Of a DNA stretch of 64,000 nucleotides, positions 55,694-64,000 are shown in pieces (position 1 is the stretch's first letter; each line of letters starts with the position of its first letter). The position numbers and the translations under genes are program-made. The DNA is taken from the NCBI GenBank assembly GCA_033032865.1, contig JAWHQI010000061.1, positions 434,001 to 498,000 on the forward strand, read 5' to 3'. This stretch comes from Dactylorhiza incarnata. Taxonomy: Eukaryota; Streptophyta; Magnoliopsida; Asparagales; Orchidaceae. Under the pieces are notes generated by a model that was not told where the DNA came from, searched no databases, and worked only from the letters and a program-made list of their open reading frames with translations.

Positions 55694-56518
55694 TGTTATA
55701 TTATCTAATAGATTCAACCCGCGAGAGTCCAATAGGGTGATTAGTATAAAGAGGTGACTCGTTAGGCTCAAGTGTGACGAGCGGTGTAACCAGATCTGCG
55801 TTTAGTCAAAATCCTCTAGATGGGAGGATAGACGGCCCAGATCGTTCAGGGCTAATTTTGAGGCCCTGGATTTGGGGTTTATATAAGGCGAGTTAAAACC
55901 CATCTCATGTTAACTCATTCGGTTCTCTCCCCAAAAATCCGGAAGCCGCAAAAGCTCGCGATTTAGGGTTTGGAAAGGGCGATCTCCCGTGCGTCGTTCG
56001 TCCCTCTCGCGACAGCAGCAAGGTCGCCGCCCTCTCCTCCTCACGGTTCTAGGGATCGAAGAGCAGAGGCGTTTCTTCCCGCAGGAGCCGCACGCCTCTT
56101 CTCCCTCCGGCGTTTTCCAGGGCTCCTCCTCCCTCTCCGGCGTTGTCGCTCGACGGGAGTTTGCCGATCTCCAGTTTCGCCGCCTTAGGGTTCGTCGACC
56201 TCCAAGTTTCCGTCTGCGGCTATTTCGGCGCCTCCCTTCTCAGGAATCGCACATCGCGACTACCTTCAGGCGGCGCTCCCACGTTTTCCAGGCGACTCCC
56301 TCCTGCAGCTCTCCGGCAGACGTTCCCGCAGGATCTCCGGCAACGGAACTTAAGCCTCCCTCTGCTCGATTCAGAAGTCGGGGCATTCCCGTTTACTGTG
56401 CCTCCAGCGATCACCGATCTCACCCGGTCCAATGGCCGGAGGTACATTTCTGCTCCTCTATGCGTGATCCTTTACGTTTCCGCTGCGCTCTAGGATGCCC
56501 TAGAATTAAGTTCTATCA
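55694..56518 (+). repeat. 3' LTR of the 49-kb Copia element
   Basis: It follows the purine tract AGTGGGAGAA and ends AGTTCTATCA. It matches 49256-50080 with about seven substitutions and no indels seen. Confidence 0.95.
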
Positions 56519-56523
56519 TACTC

Positions 56524-58121
56524 TGCTAGTTGATGTGTTTAGAATGGATGTGATGACCTTATAAAAAGAAGGTTTTTGGAAAGCAAATCATAGATACGAG
56601 GGAGGACGAGTCCTTCTTCTTCGAAGTGTTTTTTTTCCTTGGGACGTCCTCCTTAGGTATAAGATCCTCTTCAATTGTATGGGAGAGGGGGGACCTTACA
56701 GACTCTCCGAGCACACAAAGTGTTTGTAGGATTGCCTCAATCAATCCGACATCTTTTCTCGAAGGCATGATTGAACTTTATTAGCGAACATGAACTTTGA
56801 TCCCGATATTCTAGACTTTCTTCCAAAACCTCGTTGAGATCCTATTACGATGTCTTAATTGTTGAATACTAACCAATGTTGGTTCCACTTATCCACCAAT
56901 GATAAGAAAGTTATCGCGTTCACCCTTGAGGAAGAAGAACTCGTCTTTATGTCGCACTGATATATGGGAGCCATGTTATTCTATTCCAAAATCTTCAAAC
57001 TGGCCGAGATACTGATATAATGATGCTGATTTCACTAAAGTATGACTTGTAAAAAATTGATACCCGCAGGTACAAAGTCTCTTTTAGTAGCAACAAAACC
57101 ACAAATCAAAGTAACCATATGTGGAAGCCAACAATGCACACTAAATATACATATCGTCTAGAGGGTCTAGAGGACAAAAAGTACAATCCAGTACATGTTC
57201 CTCACATCTGACGCTCAGGGCCGCAAGCAAGATCATTTAAAGTTAATATATGAAAATCAAGCACGTACTAAGAAGCTGCCCTCGCAAACATGAGAGACTC
57301 TAAAACTCTCCCAGAACTACATGTCAAGCATCATGCGCTACTTCGTCGTCCGCGATCACAGGAAGGGGGGAGGTAAAAATGACTATCTCCTTTTTTCGAA
57401 GACTAAACAATATCAAACACCTCCCTTAAACATCTTATGTTCTCAGAAATGGTATTAGAAATATGAACAAAGCTGCATGAGTTAAAAAACAGTCCCAAAC
57501 TTTGTATATGAGTTTATGTCGTTGTTGCCGGCCTCTCTGTGAGTGATGCTATGGATTCAATCTTAAATCCACCCCAAATTAACACTGAGAGCAAAAATGA
57601 AGAACGATCACAAACAAAGAAAAATTGCAGAAAAGATGAACACAAAGATTTACGTGAAAAACTCTTGCGGGCCACACTACCAAAGAAAAAAAAACACTAT
57701 CAGAAAGACGGTTACAATTTCTGCCCTATGGCTAACCAAATATAGGGTAGTACCCTAAGGGCCAAATAAGTTGAATTGCTTTTTATACTTATTCAATAAA
57801 TAATATATTCCATTTATTATAATAAAAGATCAAACTCATTTTTATTTACATATGTAAAAACTATTATGTATTTTTTTGGATGAAATTCAAAGCTTTCTAA
57901 ATCAGGAATCACTCAGAATGGGCATCTCAATAAAATGAAGAATGAATCATATGAATTATTTGCTTCATTTACTTGCTAAGCTTAGTTGCAAAATAATGGC
58001 AACAAAGCCTTTGGTACCCTCAAGTGGATGATGAAGGAATCCATAGGAATTCATAACTATGGTATTTTGAAGCGAGGACAATTCCTAGTGTTTGAAAGTA
58101 GGAATCTTTGAGGGAGCTTCA
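56524..58121. other. Intergenic DNA right of the Copia element
   Basis: The first part is the continuation of the possible LTR relic at 48596-49255. The rest is AT-rich without recognisable genes. Confidence 0.4.
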
Positions 58122-58344
58122 GGGTCCATTTGGCGTAGCGTTTTTGCTCTGCTGAGTTTGATAAAAACGTCACTGTCATAAAATATGTGCTTGACAATAT
58201 AGCGGTGCTTATGACCGAGACACCAAGGAAAAAAAAACTTATTTTGGACATAAAAATGAAGATCATTAGGTATGGTCGGGCGTTCACGAACGATGATTCA
58301 TAACCACAGCATTAACGACCACTATCACTGTGTCAAACGAACCC
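58122..58344. mobile_element. MITE, third family copy
   Basis: The left end GGGTCCATTTGGCGTAGCG and the inverted right end GGGTTCGTTTGACACAGTG form an imperfect inverted repeat. Internal blocks match 36771-37039 (TTTTTGCTC, GAGTTTGATAAAAACG, CATAAAATATGTG, CATAAAAATG, GGTCGGGCGTTCACGAACGA). The duplication is unclear (TCA left, TTA right). Confidence 0.75.
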
Positions 58345-59650
58345 TTAATTTAATGGTTTTCAAAGTAGAAAAAAGTGGCATAGATCAAATTTGCTATGAA
58401 TAGTTTGAATGTTGATACTAGAAGAGATCGAGCAGTGTTGTGTACTATGATTATTCAACTTAGAATTTCAAGAATTTGTAATAAGATTGAGCAAGTGCGG
58501 TGGAAAAGAAAAGAAATACTTCGAAGTTTTTTGCCTAGAAGATAGGCCTTTTGCATGAGAAGATGTGCATTTTCCATACATTTATTAGATACCAATGATG
58601 TATATTTTTACGCAATTGTGGACGCAGAGATTTTTCTCTGTGGGCGGTGCACAACAATTTTCAAAAAAAATAAAATGATAGATATAACAAAAATATGTCT
58701 ACATTATATTAATATCATACAATAGTTGATAATTTTTAACACTCATAATTTTTTATTTAATCGTCATAATATTTAAAATAATTATTGATTCACACGGCCT
58801 AGTTATTTAATTTTCACTATTTTTATAAATTAACAAAAAATAATGAACTTTTAAAACATATATAATTGAGTAGTCATTAAAATAATAAAATTTGAGAATA
58901 AAGTTTTTTTTACTATTCATCATAATATTTAGATATTTATTGCTTAGCAACACTCAACTATTCATTTTTCTCAATTTTTTATACATTAACAAAAATACAA
59001 CTTTTATGGTATATATAATTGGAAGTAATTAAAATTATAAAATATTAATAATTTGAACCATATCTAAAAATGATAAATAAATGTGAAATGAATATGAAAT
59101 AAAATGATAAATAAATGTGTTAACATAGGAAATAAAATGGTATATAATGTGAAATGAATATGAAATAAAATGATAAATAAATGTGGCATGCTTAAGAATT
59201 GAACCCATGACTAAATAGTGGAATATCAACGCCAACTTAACTGAGAGACTGGTTTGATCTTATTCATAAGTATATGTATTTGACATCAAACAAATAAAAA
59301 ATATGTTTTCTATAGTGAAAAATAGTATTTTTTAAAACCAGTGTGGATGGCCGCCCACACTGGGCCCTATGTGTGTCCCCTCCTATTCTTATGCATAGAT
59401 TACTAATGTATGTTGATATTTTTTTAGGTCGAAAGCATATCACTCTTGTTCAAGTAGAATAATCTAGTCAAGTTATTAATGTTTTCTTAATGTATTTTGA
59501 AAAGGCTTTTGCTCAAATGTTTAAGGTATTAAAATGATCATACATAGACATTTTGTGAGAATTTAACTTTGTTTACCATTGAAAGAATAACTATTGTATA
59601 AACCTTTTGATGCTTAGAAACTCTCTCCGCGTTGATGCAATTCATTGATG
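58345..59650. other. AT-rich intergenic DNA
   Basis: It includes a degenerate tandem stretch at 59065-59185 (AAAATGATAAATAAATGTG, AATATGAAAT). The two motifs GTGGGCGG(T/C) near 58640 and GGCCGCCCACAC near 59348 are weakly inverted. No gene is seen. Confidence 0.45.
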
Positions 59651-59908
59651 ATAATAAACCCCACCTCTTTTATCTTTGACCTGGGTTTTGGAATGAAAAA
59701 TGAGTGCGGTAGTTTAACATGGTATCAGAGTTAGGTTTACGCTGAGGGGGCGTGCTGAACTGTCCAGCATAAACAAAAAAAAAAGCATGTCAAGATTAGT
59801 CTCACACCGCCTATGTACTCAGACGGTCCACTCGTGCTTATAATAGACCCCATCTCTCCTATCTTTGACCCGGGTTTTGAAATGAAAAATGAGTGCGATG
59901 ATTTAACA
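59651..59908 (+). mobile_element. Truncated SMART-type mini LTR element, diverged relative of 28641-28973
   Basis: A partial 5' LTR (59651-59719) ends GTGCGGTAGTTTAACA, followed by TGGTATCAGAGTTAGG, TTTACGC and TGAGGGGGCG (33 bp), then a complete 156-bp 3' LTR (59753-59908) from TGCTGAACTGTCC to GATGATTTAACA. The internal region has the same 33-bp length and layout as in the 28.6-kb copy. The left end of the first LTR is missing. Confidence 0.88.
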
Positions 59909-60277
59909 ATTACATGATAAAAAGGATTTTTTTGTTAGTACAACGTTAGGACAATGGGAACGGGGAGAAGAGAAGAGAACCAATATATGAACATGGAGAT
60001 CTAAAATTTCTGTTATTGTGCAAGTTGTAATATCATTTTAATATTTAATTTTATTATGCTTATTTATCATTTTCAATTTGTTTCAGACCATAATAAAAAT
60101 GAGTTTAATATCATTTTTGTACAACCCAGTATTCGTCGAGTGCTTTTCCCTCGGATAGAGAGAGGGAGGACGAGCGGTAGGAGGCGGAGACCTCCGCTCG
60201 CCCAGCTCATATAGGAAGCGAGCAAAGGAAGGGGGCGAGCTCCTCTCGCCCCCCCCCCCCCCCCCCCCCCCCCGCTC

Positions 60278-60840
60278 CGGAGGAAGGCGGAGAGGGGAGA
60301 GGCCAGCTCGACCCCCCCTCTCGCCCAGCATTCGGCGGAGAGGGGAGAGGCCAGCTCGACCTCCCTCTCGCCCAGCATTCGGCGAAGAGGGGAGAGGCCA
60401 GCTCGACCCCCCTCTCGCCCAGCATTCGGCGGAGAGGGGAGAGGCCAGCTTGACCCCCCCTCTCGCCCAGCATTCGGCGGAGAGGGGAGAGGCCAGCTCG
60501 ACCCCCCCTCTCGCCCAGCATTCGGCGGAGAGGGGAGAGGCCAGCTCGACCCCCCCTCTCGCCCAGCATTCGGCGGAGAGGGGAGATGCCAGCTCGACCC
60601 CCCCTCTCGCCCAGCATTCGGCGGAGAGGGGAGAGGCCAGCTCGACCCCCCCTCTCGCCCAGCATTCGGCGGAGAGGGGAGAGGCCAGCTCGACCCCCCC
60701 TCTCGCCCAGCATTCGGCGGAGAGGGGAGAGGCCAGCTCGACCCCCCCTCTCGCCCAGCATTCGGCGGAGAGGGGAGAGGCCAGCTCGACCCCCCTCTCG
60801 CCCAACATTCGGCGGAGAGGCCAACTCGGCCCCCCTCATC
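60278..60840. repeat. 48-bp tandem array in the U3 part of the LTR
   Basis: CAGCATTCGGCGGAGAGG starts units at 60326, 60373, 60420, 60468, 60516, 60564, 60612, 60660, 60708 and 60756, with partial units at both ends (60278, 60803). Spacing is 47-48 bp with few changes. Because 48 is divisible by three, frames stay open on both strands for up to 241 codons; these are not genes. Confidence 0.96.
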
Positions 60841-61000
60841 CAGTTTACTATTCGCAGTCCAGTTTGGCTATTCGCAGTCCAGTGGTCTGCATTTAGCATT
60901 TCAGAACAGCGGGATTCAGCTATCCGCAACCCAATTCAGGGGTATTCTGGTAATCTGGCAGACCAGTTTTTGGCTATTTGCAGCTCAACTTCAAAAATCC

Positions 61001-61008
61001 TATAAATA
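61001..61008 (+). promoter_or_regulatory. TATA box of the gag-only element
   Basis: TATAAATA in CCTATAAATAGG, about 160 bp downstream of the 48-bp array. Transcription would start near 61035, in the GGAGAGATCTCTC region, defining the R/U5 part. Confidence 0.75.
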
Positions 61009-61369
61009 GGACCAAGGGGGCACCATTTGGAGAGATCTCTCATCCTAGGCTAGCTCTCTCCTTCTCCCTCTCCCTCCCCAAGTCTCTCTAGGGGGTGAGG
61101 GGAGGCTCCAGTGGTGCCCAAGCTTAGTAGTGGCTTGGGAGGGGAAGTTCCAAGGGGACTTCCGGGTACGTGGCGGGACCTCCCCGCTAAGCCCTTGGTC
61201 CAGTCCTTAGTTCCGACACCTTCAACCTAGAGCTCTCCCTTGGGGGAAGTAAGGGTTGGTCGCCCCTCAGCCTCGTTGAGGGCCCCGAACTCCACAGAGA
61301 CCGAGTAGTCGGTTTCAACATTTATGGTGCGGTGAGCGTGGAGAGTGACTGATTCAAGAAATCCTCAAG

Positions 61370-62668
61370 ATGAGCTCCATGGGCGGAGGTGGAGGAAGTT
61401 CCGACCCGGGTCACTCGCAGCCCCCGGTAGATGGGGTGATGTTGGAGATGTTCGAAAATTTCAGGCAAGAGGTCCTGCAGACCTTACATGTGACTCTCGC
61501 CTCGATAGGCGAAGGCAGGAGAGAAAGTGGTCCGGAGGCCTCACCTCAGAAGGTTGGCGAGAACACCCTCGGCCAGCCATCTAGGAAGGAGGTGCCGGAA
61601 GGGGGCGAGTGGGGAGGTCCTCGACCCCCACTCGCCGAGACCCAAGTGGGCGAGTGGGGAGGTCCTCGACCCCCACTCGCCGAGGCACAAGGGGGCGAGC
61701 GGGGAGGCGCCATGCCCCCACTCGCCCAGCCCCAAAAGGGGGCGAGCGTGGGAAGTCCTTTTTGTGAGCAGATCCTCTCAGCCCCGGTTCCGGAGGGGTT
61801 CAAGGGGGCGAAGATGTCTCACTACTTCGGCAAGAATGACCCCGTCTTACACCTACAGTGGTTTGAAGACATGGTCTCCATCATGCCCATGTCGGCCGCT
61901 TTCAAATGTCGACTCTTCGCGACAACTCTGAAGGAGAAGGCTAGAGATTGGTTCCACCAGCTCCCTGCGGGATCCATCTATGCCTTCGAAGACTTACGTC
62001 GAGGTTTCCTGCTGCGCTTCTCGACGTCAAGGAAGAGGAAGAAAGATGCCGAAGCACTTTTCAAGATCAAGCAAGAGCCAGAAGAGTCGCTGGCTCACTA
62101 TCTGGAGCGGTTCAGGGAGGAGGTTCTCCTCGTCCAAGAAGTGCCCGGGTACACCCTCAAGCTCGCCTTCACGGTGGGGCTGCGGGAGGGCTTCTTCAAG
62201 ATGGACCTCAAGAGAAGAGCTCATTTGTCCTTTGAGGAGTTGATGGAAAGGGTGGCAGAAGAAGTTGAAAGTGAGGAGGCCAACCCAGAGTTCACAAGAA
62301 GGTTGGCCAAGCTGAGTGAGCCAGAGGCAAGGCAGCATGGGAGGAAGGTAGAGGCTCCCGAGAGGAAGTTCGACCAAGAGGAGGACAACTTCCAAGAAGA
62401 AGAGACTGACCTCCCAGGGTGGAGGCAGGGCCCGAAAGCACCCTCTCCACCACCCCAGCAAGCCATGGCGATCGGCCACAGAAGAAGAAGAAATCGTAGG
62501 GGAGGAAGGAGAGGCGTCCGAGTGGAGTTGCCTTACTGTGACTTCCATCAGGAGGAAGGCCACGCGACATCCGCCTGCCCCGAGTTCTTGGAAATGAGGG
62601 AGGCGAGGGGCCCGAGGCCGCAGCGTCAACAACCAGAGGAGGTCGAGGAGGACCATGGCGGGGAATAG
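61370..62668 (+). CDS. Retrotransposon Gag, intact, 432 residues
   Basis: The frame has no interruption. It starts MSSMGGGGGSSDPGHSQ 49 bp after the LTR. Residues about 78-124 hold three 15-residue repeats of the form GEWGGPRPPLAE. The retrotransposon gag domain (about 145-265) shows FGKNDPVLHLQWFEDM, LFATTLKEKARDWFHQLP, FEDLRRGFLLRF, EALFKIKQEPEESLAHYL and FREEVL. A basic stretch RRRRNRRGGRRGVRV precedes a zinc-knuckle variant CDFHQEEGHATSAC (CX2HX4HX4C), a form known from Tat-lineage gags. The protein would form virus-like particles in the cytoplasm. No enzyme gene follows, so mobility would depend on other elements. Confidence 0.92.
   Translation: MSSMGGGGGSSDPGHSQPPVDGVMLEMFENFRQEVLQTLHVTLASIGEGRRESGPEASPQKVGENTLGQPSRKEVPEGGEWGGPRPPLAETQVGEWGGPRPPLAEAQGGERGGAMPPLAQPQKGASVGSPFCEQILSAPVPEGFKGAKMSHYFGKNDPVLHLQWFEDMVSIMPMSAAFKCRLFATTLKEKARDWFHQLPAGSIYAFEDLRRGFLLRFSTSRKRKKDAEALFKIKQEPEESLAHYLERFREEVLLVQEVPGYTLKLAFTVGLREGFFKMDLKRRAHLSFEELMERVAEEVESEEANPEFTRRLAKLSEPEARQHGRKVEAPERKFDQEEDNFQEEETDLPGWRQGPKAPSPPPQQAMAIGHRRRRNRRGGRRGVRVELPYCDFHQEEGHATSACPEFLEMREARGPRPQRQQPEEVEEDHGGE
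61604..61740 (+). repeat. Three 45-bp in-frame hairpin repeats in gag
   Basis: Units begin at 61604, 61649 and 61694. Each has arms of the type GGCGAGTGGGG and CCCCCACTCGCC around AGGTCCTCGA, so each can fold into a hairpin, perfect in the first two units. The third unit carries changes. Confidence 0.9.
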
Positions 62669-62794
62669 AAGTCCGAGTCCCGGTCTCCGTGCTTTGTTTT
62701 TTCTTTGAGTCCATGTAGTAGGAGAGGATGTTTCCTACTTAGTTTTTCTTGCATGTAACCGAATGATTAATAAAATGAAAGTTTTTTGAAGTAT

Positions 62795-63651
62795 TGTTCC
62801 CCTTGGATGGTTCCGCTGACCGGGCTCTCACTAGACGGCAGGGCAGATTGACCTCCTAGGGAGGTTAAGTGATGTTCCCCTTGGATGGTTCCGCTGACCG
62901 GGCTCTCACTAGACGGCAGGGCAGGTTGACCTCCTAGGGAGGTTAAGTGATGTTCCCCTTGGATGGTTCCGCTGACCGGGCTCTCACTAGACGGCAGGGC
63001 AGGTTGACCTCCTAGGGAGGTTAAGTGATGTTCCCCTTGGATGGTTCCGCTGACCGGGCTCTCACTAGACGGCAGGGCAGGTTGACCTCCTAGGGAGGTT
63101 AAGTGATGTTCCCCTTGGATGGTTCCGCTGACCGGACTCTCACTAGATGGCAGGGCAGGTTGACCTCCTAGGGAGGTTAAGTGATGTTCCCCTTGGATGG
63201 TTCCACTGACCGGGCTCTCACTAGACGGCAGGGCAGGTTGACCTCCTAGGGAGGTTAAGTGATGTTCCCCTTGGATGGTTCCGCTGACCGGGCTCTCACT
63301 AGACGGCAGGGCAGGTTGACCTCCTAGGGAGGTTAAGTGATGTTCCCCTTAGATAGTTCCGCTGACCGGCTCTCACTAGACGGCAGGGCAGGTTGACCTC
63401 CTAGGGAGGTTAAGTGATGTTCCCCTTGGATGGTTCCGCTGACCGGGCTCTCACTAGACGGCAGGGCAGGTTGACCTCCTAGGGAGGTTAAGTGATGTTC
63501 CCCTTGGATGGTTCCGCTGACCGGGCTCTCACTAGACGGCAGGGCAGGTTGACCTCCTAGGGAGGATATGTGATGTTCCCCATGGATGGTTCCGCTGACC
63601 GGGCTCTCACTAGACGGCAGGGCAAGTTGATCTCCCAGGGAGGTTAAATGA
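62795..63651 (+). repeat. 78-bp tandem array in the 3' part of the gag-only element
   Basis: TGTTCCCCTTGGATGGTTCC starts units at 62795, 62873, 62951, 63029, 63107, 63185, 63263, 63341, 63418, 63496 and 63574. Spacing is 78 bp, once 77. Inner units are almost identical. From 63652 to about 63830 two to three diverged units follow (GGTTCCGCTAGTCGGGCTCT). Before the array, TAATAAAATGAAAG at 62769 resembles a polyadenylation signal. Confidence 0.97.
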
Positions 63652-63890
63652 TTAGTTCCCCTCGTTAGCTGACAGGATAAGAAGGTCTTTCGGAGAGGTT
63701 ATATTTTTCCCCCGAGGTGGTTCCGCTAGTCGGGCTCTCGCTAGCCGACAGGGTTGGAGGAACTCTTGGAGAGGCTAGGTGTTCTTTCCAAGTTGTCACC
63801 GTTAGCCGGGTTTCCAGCGACACTCGTCGAACACTCATGGTTGGATGATTCTTTGCGAGCTTAAGCTAACCTCGCAAAGAGCGGGGATTG

Positions 63891-64000
63891 TGTACAACCC
63901 AGTATTCGTCGAGTGCTTTTCCCTCGGATAGAGAGAGGGAGGACGAGCGGTAGGAGGCGGAGACCTCCGCTCGCCCAGCTCATATAGGAAGCGAGCAAAG
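63891..64000 (+). repeat. 3' LTR of the gag-only element, first 110 bp
   Basis: Identical by eye to 60119-60228. It follows AAAGAGCGGGGATTG, the likely purine tract. It continues beyond the window. Confidence 0.93.

Larger units (their letters stand above)
49256..56518 (+). mobile_element. Copia LTR retrotransposon, nearly complete
   Basis: Two 825-bp LTRs differ at about seven positions by eye. The duplication TACTC flanks the 7,263-bp element (49251-49255, 56519-56523). The internal region has PBS, gag, zinc knuckle, protease, integrase, RT and RNase H. I find four disabling changes only: a frameshift near 51850, a stop near 52003, a one-base loss near 52830 and a stop at 54942. Confidence 0.95.
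60119..61320 (+). repeat. 5' LTR of the gag-only element
   Basis: It starts TGTACAACCC and ends TCGGTTTCAACA; the internal region then begins TTTATGGTGCGGTGAGCG, whose TGGTGC core may be the primer site of a non-Met tRNA. The LTR holds a 25-C run (60249-60273), the 48-bp array, a TATA box and a GC-rich transcribed end. Confidence 0.88.
60119..64000 (+). mobile_element. Gag-only LTR retrotransposon (TR-GAG type, Tat-like gag), 3' end outside the window
   Basis: The sequence at 60119 (TGTACAACCCAGTATTCG) recurs at 63891 and matches to the window end, giving a 5' LTR of about 1.2 kb and the first 110 bp of the 3' LTR. Between them there is one intact gag frame and no protease, RT or integrase. 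A 78-bp array fills most of the 3' untranslated part. The left flank is ATTTT; the right duplication lies beyond base 64000. Confidence 0.9.

Noticed and set aside
60083..60929. Frames of up to 241 codons across the 48-bp array
   Set aside because: The period is a multiple of three, so any frame without a stop in one unit stays open. The array lies in the LTR U3.
62027..62656. A 209-codon frame antisense to gag
   Set aside because: Shadow of the real gag codon pattern; leucine-rich without any motif.
62795..63651. CRISPR-like direct repeats
   Set aside because: Units are contiguous without unique spacers, in a plant retrotransposon. The same applies to 5098-5253 and 60278-60840.

Overview
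The window is nuclear DNA from a flowering plant. It holds GT/AG-spliced exons of a plant-type gene, a plant-type L-cysteine desulfhydrase, chromovirus and Copia LTR retrotransposons primed by initiator-methionine tRNA, L1 LINE tails and MITEs. The desulfhydrase gene is GC-rich at its 5' end and AT-richer at its 3' end, a gradient common in commelinid monocots, so a monocot is my best guess. I cannot name the species.

Only two host genes are visible, both on the minus strand. The first is SMU1, a spliceosome-associated LisH/CTLH/WD40 protein. Exon 1 (33142-33170), exon 2 (24798-25008) and exon 3 (7894-8046) join in frame into 131 residues, and the rest of the gene must lie left of base 1. Its introns are swollen by retrotransposons: intron 1 is 8,133 bp, intron 2 is 16,751 bp, and more than 7.8 kb of intron 3 is in view. 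The second is an intron-less L-cysteine desulfhydrase (45604-46971).

Layout. 1-7521: a decayed Reina-type chromovirus, split by a 2.7 kb solo LTR (target duplication GTTCG), itself split by a 2.2 kb deletion derivative of a Reina-like element (CAATC). 7894-8046: SMU1 exon 3. 8047-24797: intron 2, with a gag-less Copia element (8252-12666, GAATT), a Tekay-type chromovirus with a truncated 5' LTR (13409-22290) and the 5' half of a minus-strand Reina-like element (22291-24606). 24798-25008: exon 2. 25009-33141: intron 1, with a minus-strand Copia element (25627-31129) carrying a 333 bp SMART-type mini LTR element with identical 150 bp LTRs (28641-28973). 33142-33170: exon 1.

33.7-43.9 kb: intergenic DNA with MITEs, a TIR element filled with a CpG-rich 19-bp tandem array, a truncated L1 with a 17-bp target duplication, a 2,730 bp solo LTR and a second L1 tail in inverted orientation. 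45.6-47.0 kb: the desulfhydrase gene. 47.75-48.6 kb: a second 19-bp CpG-rich array that reverses orientation near its end. 49256-56518: a nearly complete young Copia element. 58.1-59.9 kb: a MITE and a truncated SMART relative. 60119-64000: a gag-only terminal-repeat element (TR-GAG type, Tat-like gag) with a 48-bp array in its LTR, 45-bp repeats in its gag and a 78-bp array in its 3' untranslated part. Its 3' LTR runs off the window.

The least explained structures are the two 19-bp CpG-rich arrays, the 333 bp mini LTR element and the gag-only element with three repeat systems. Coordinates, alignments and mismatch counts were made by eye.
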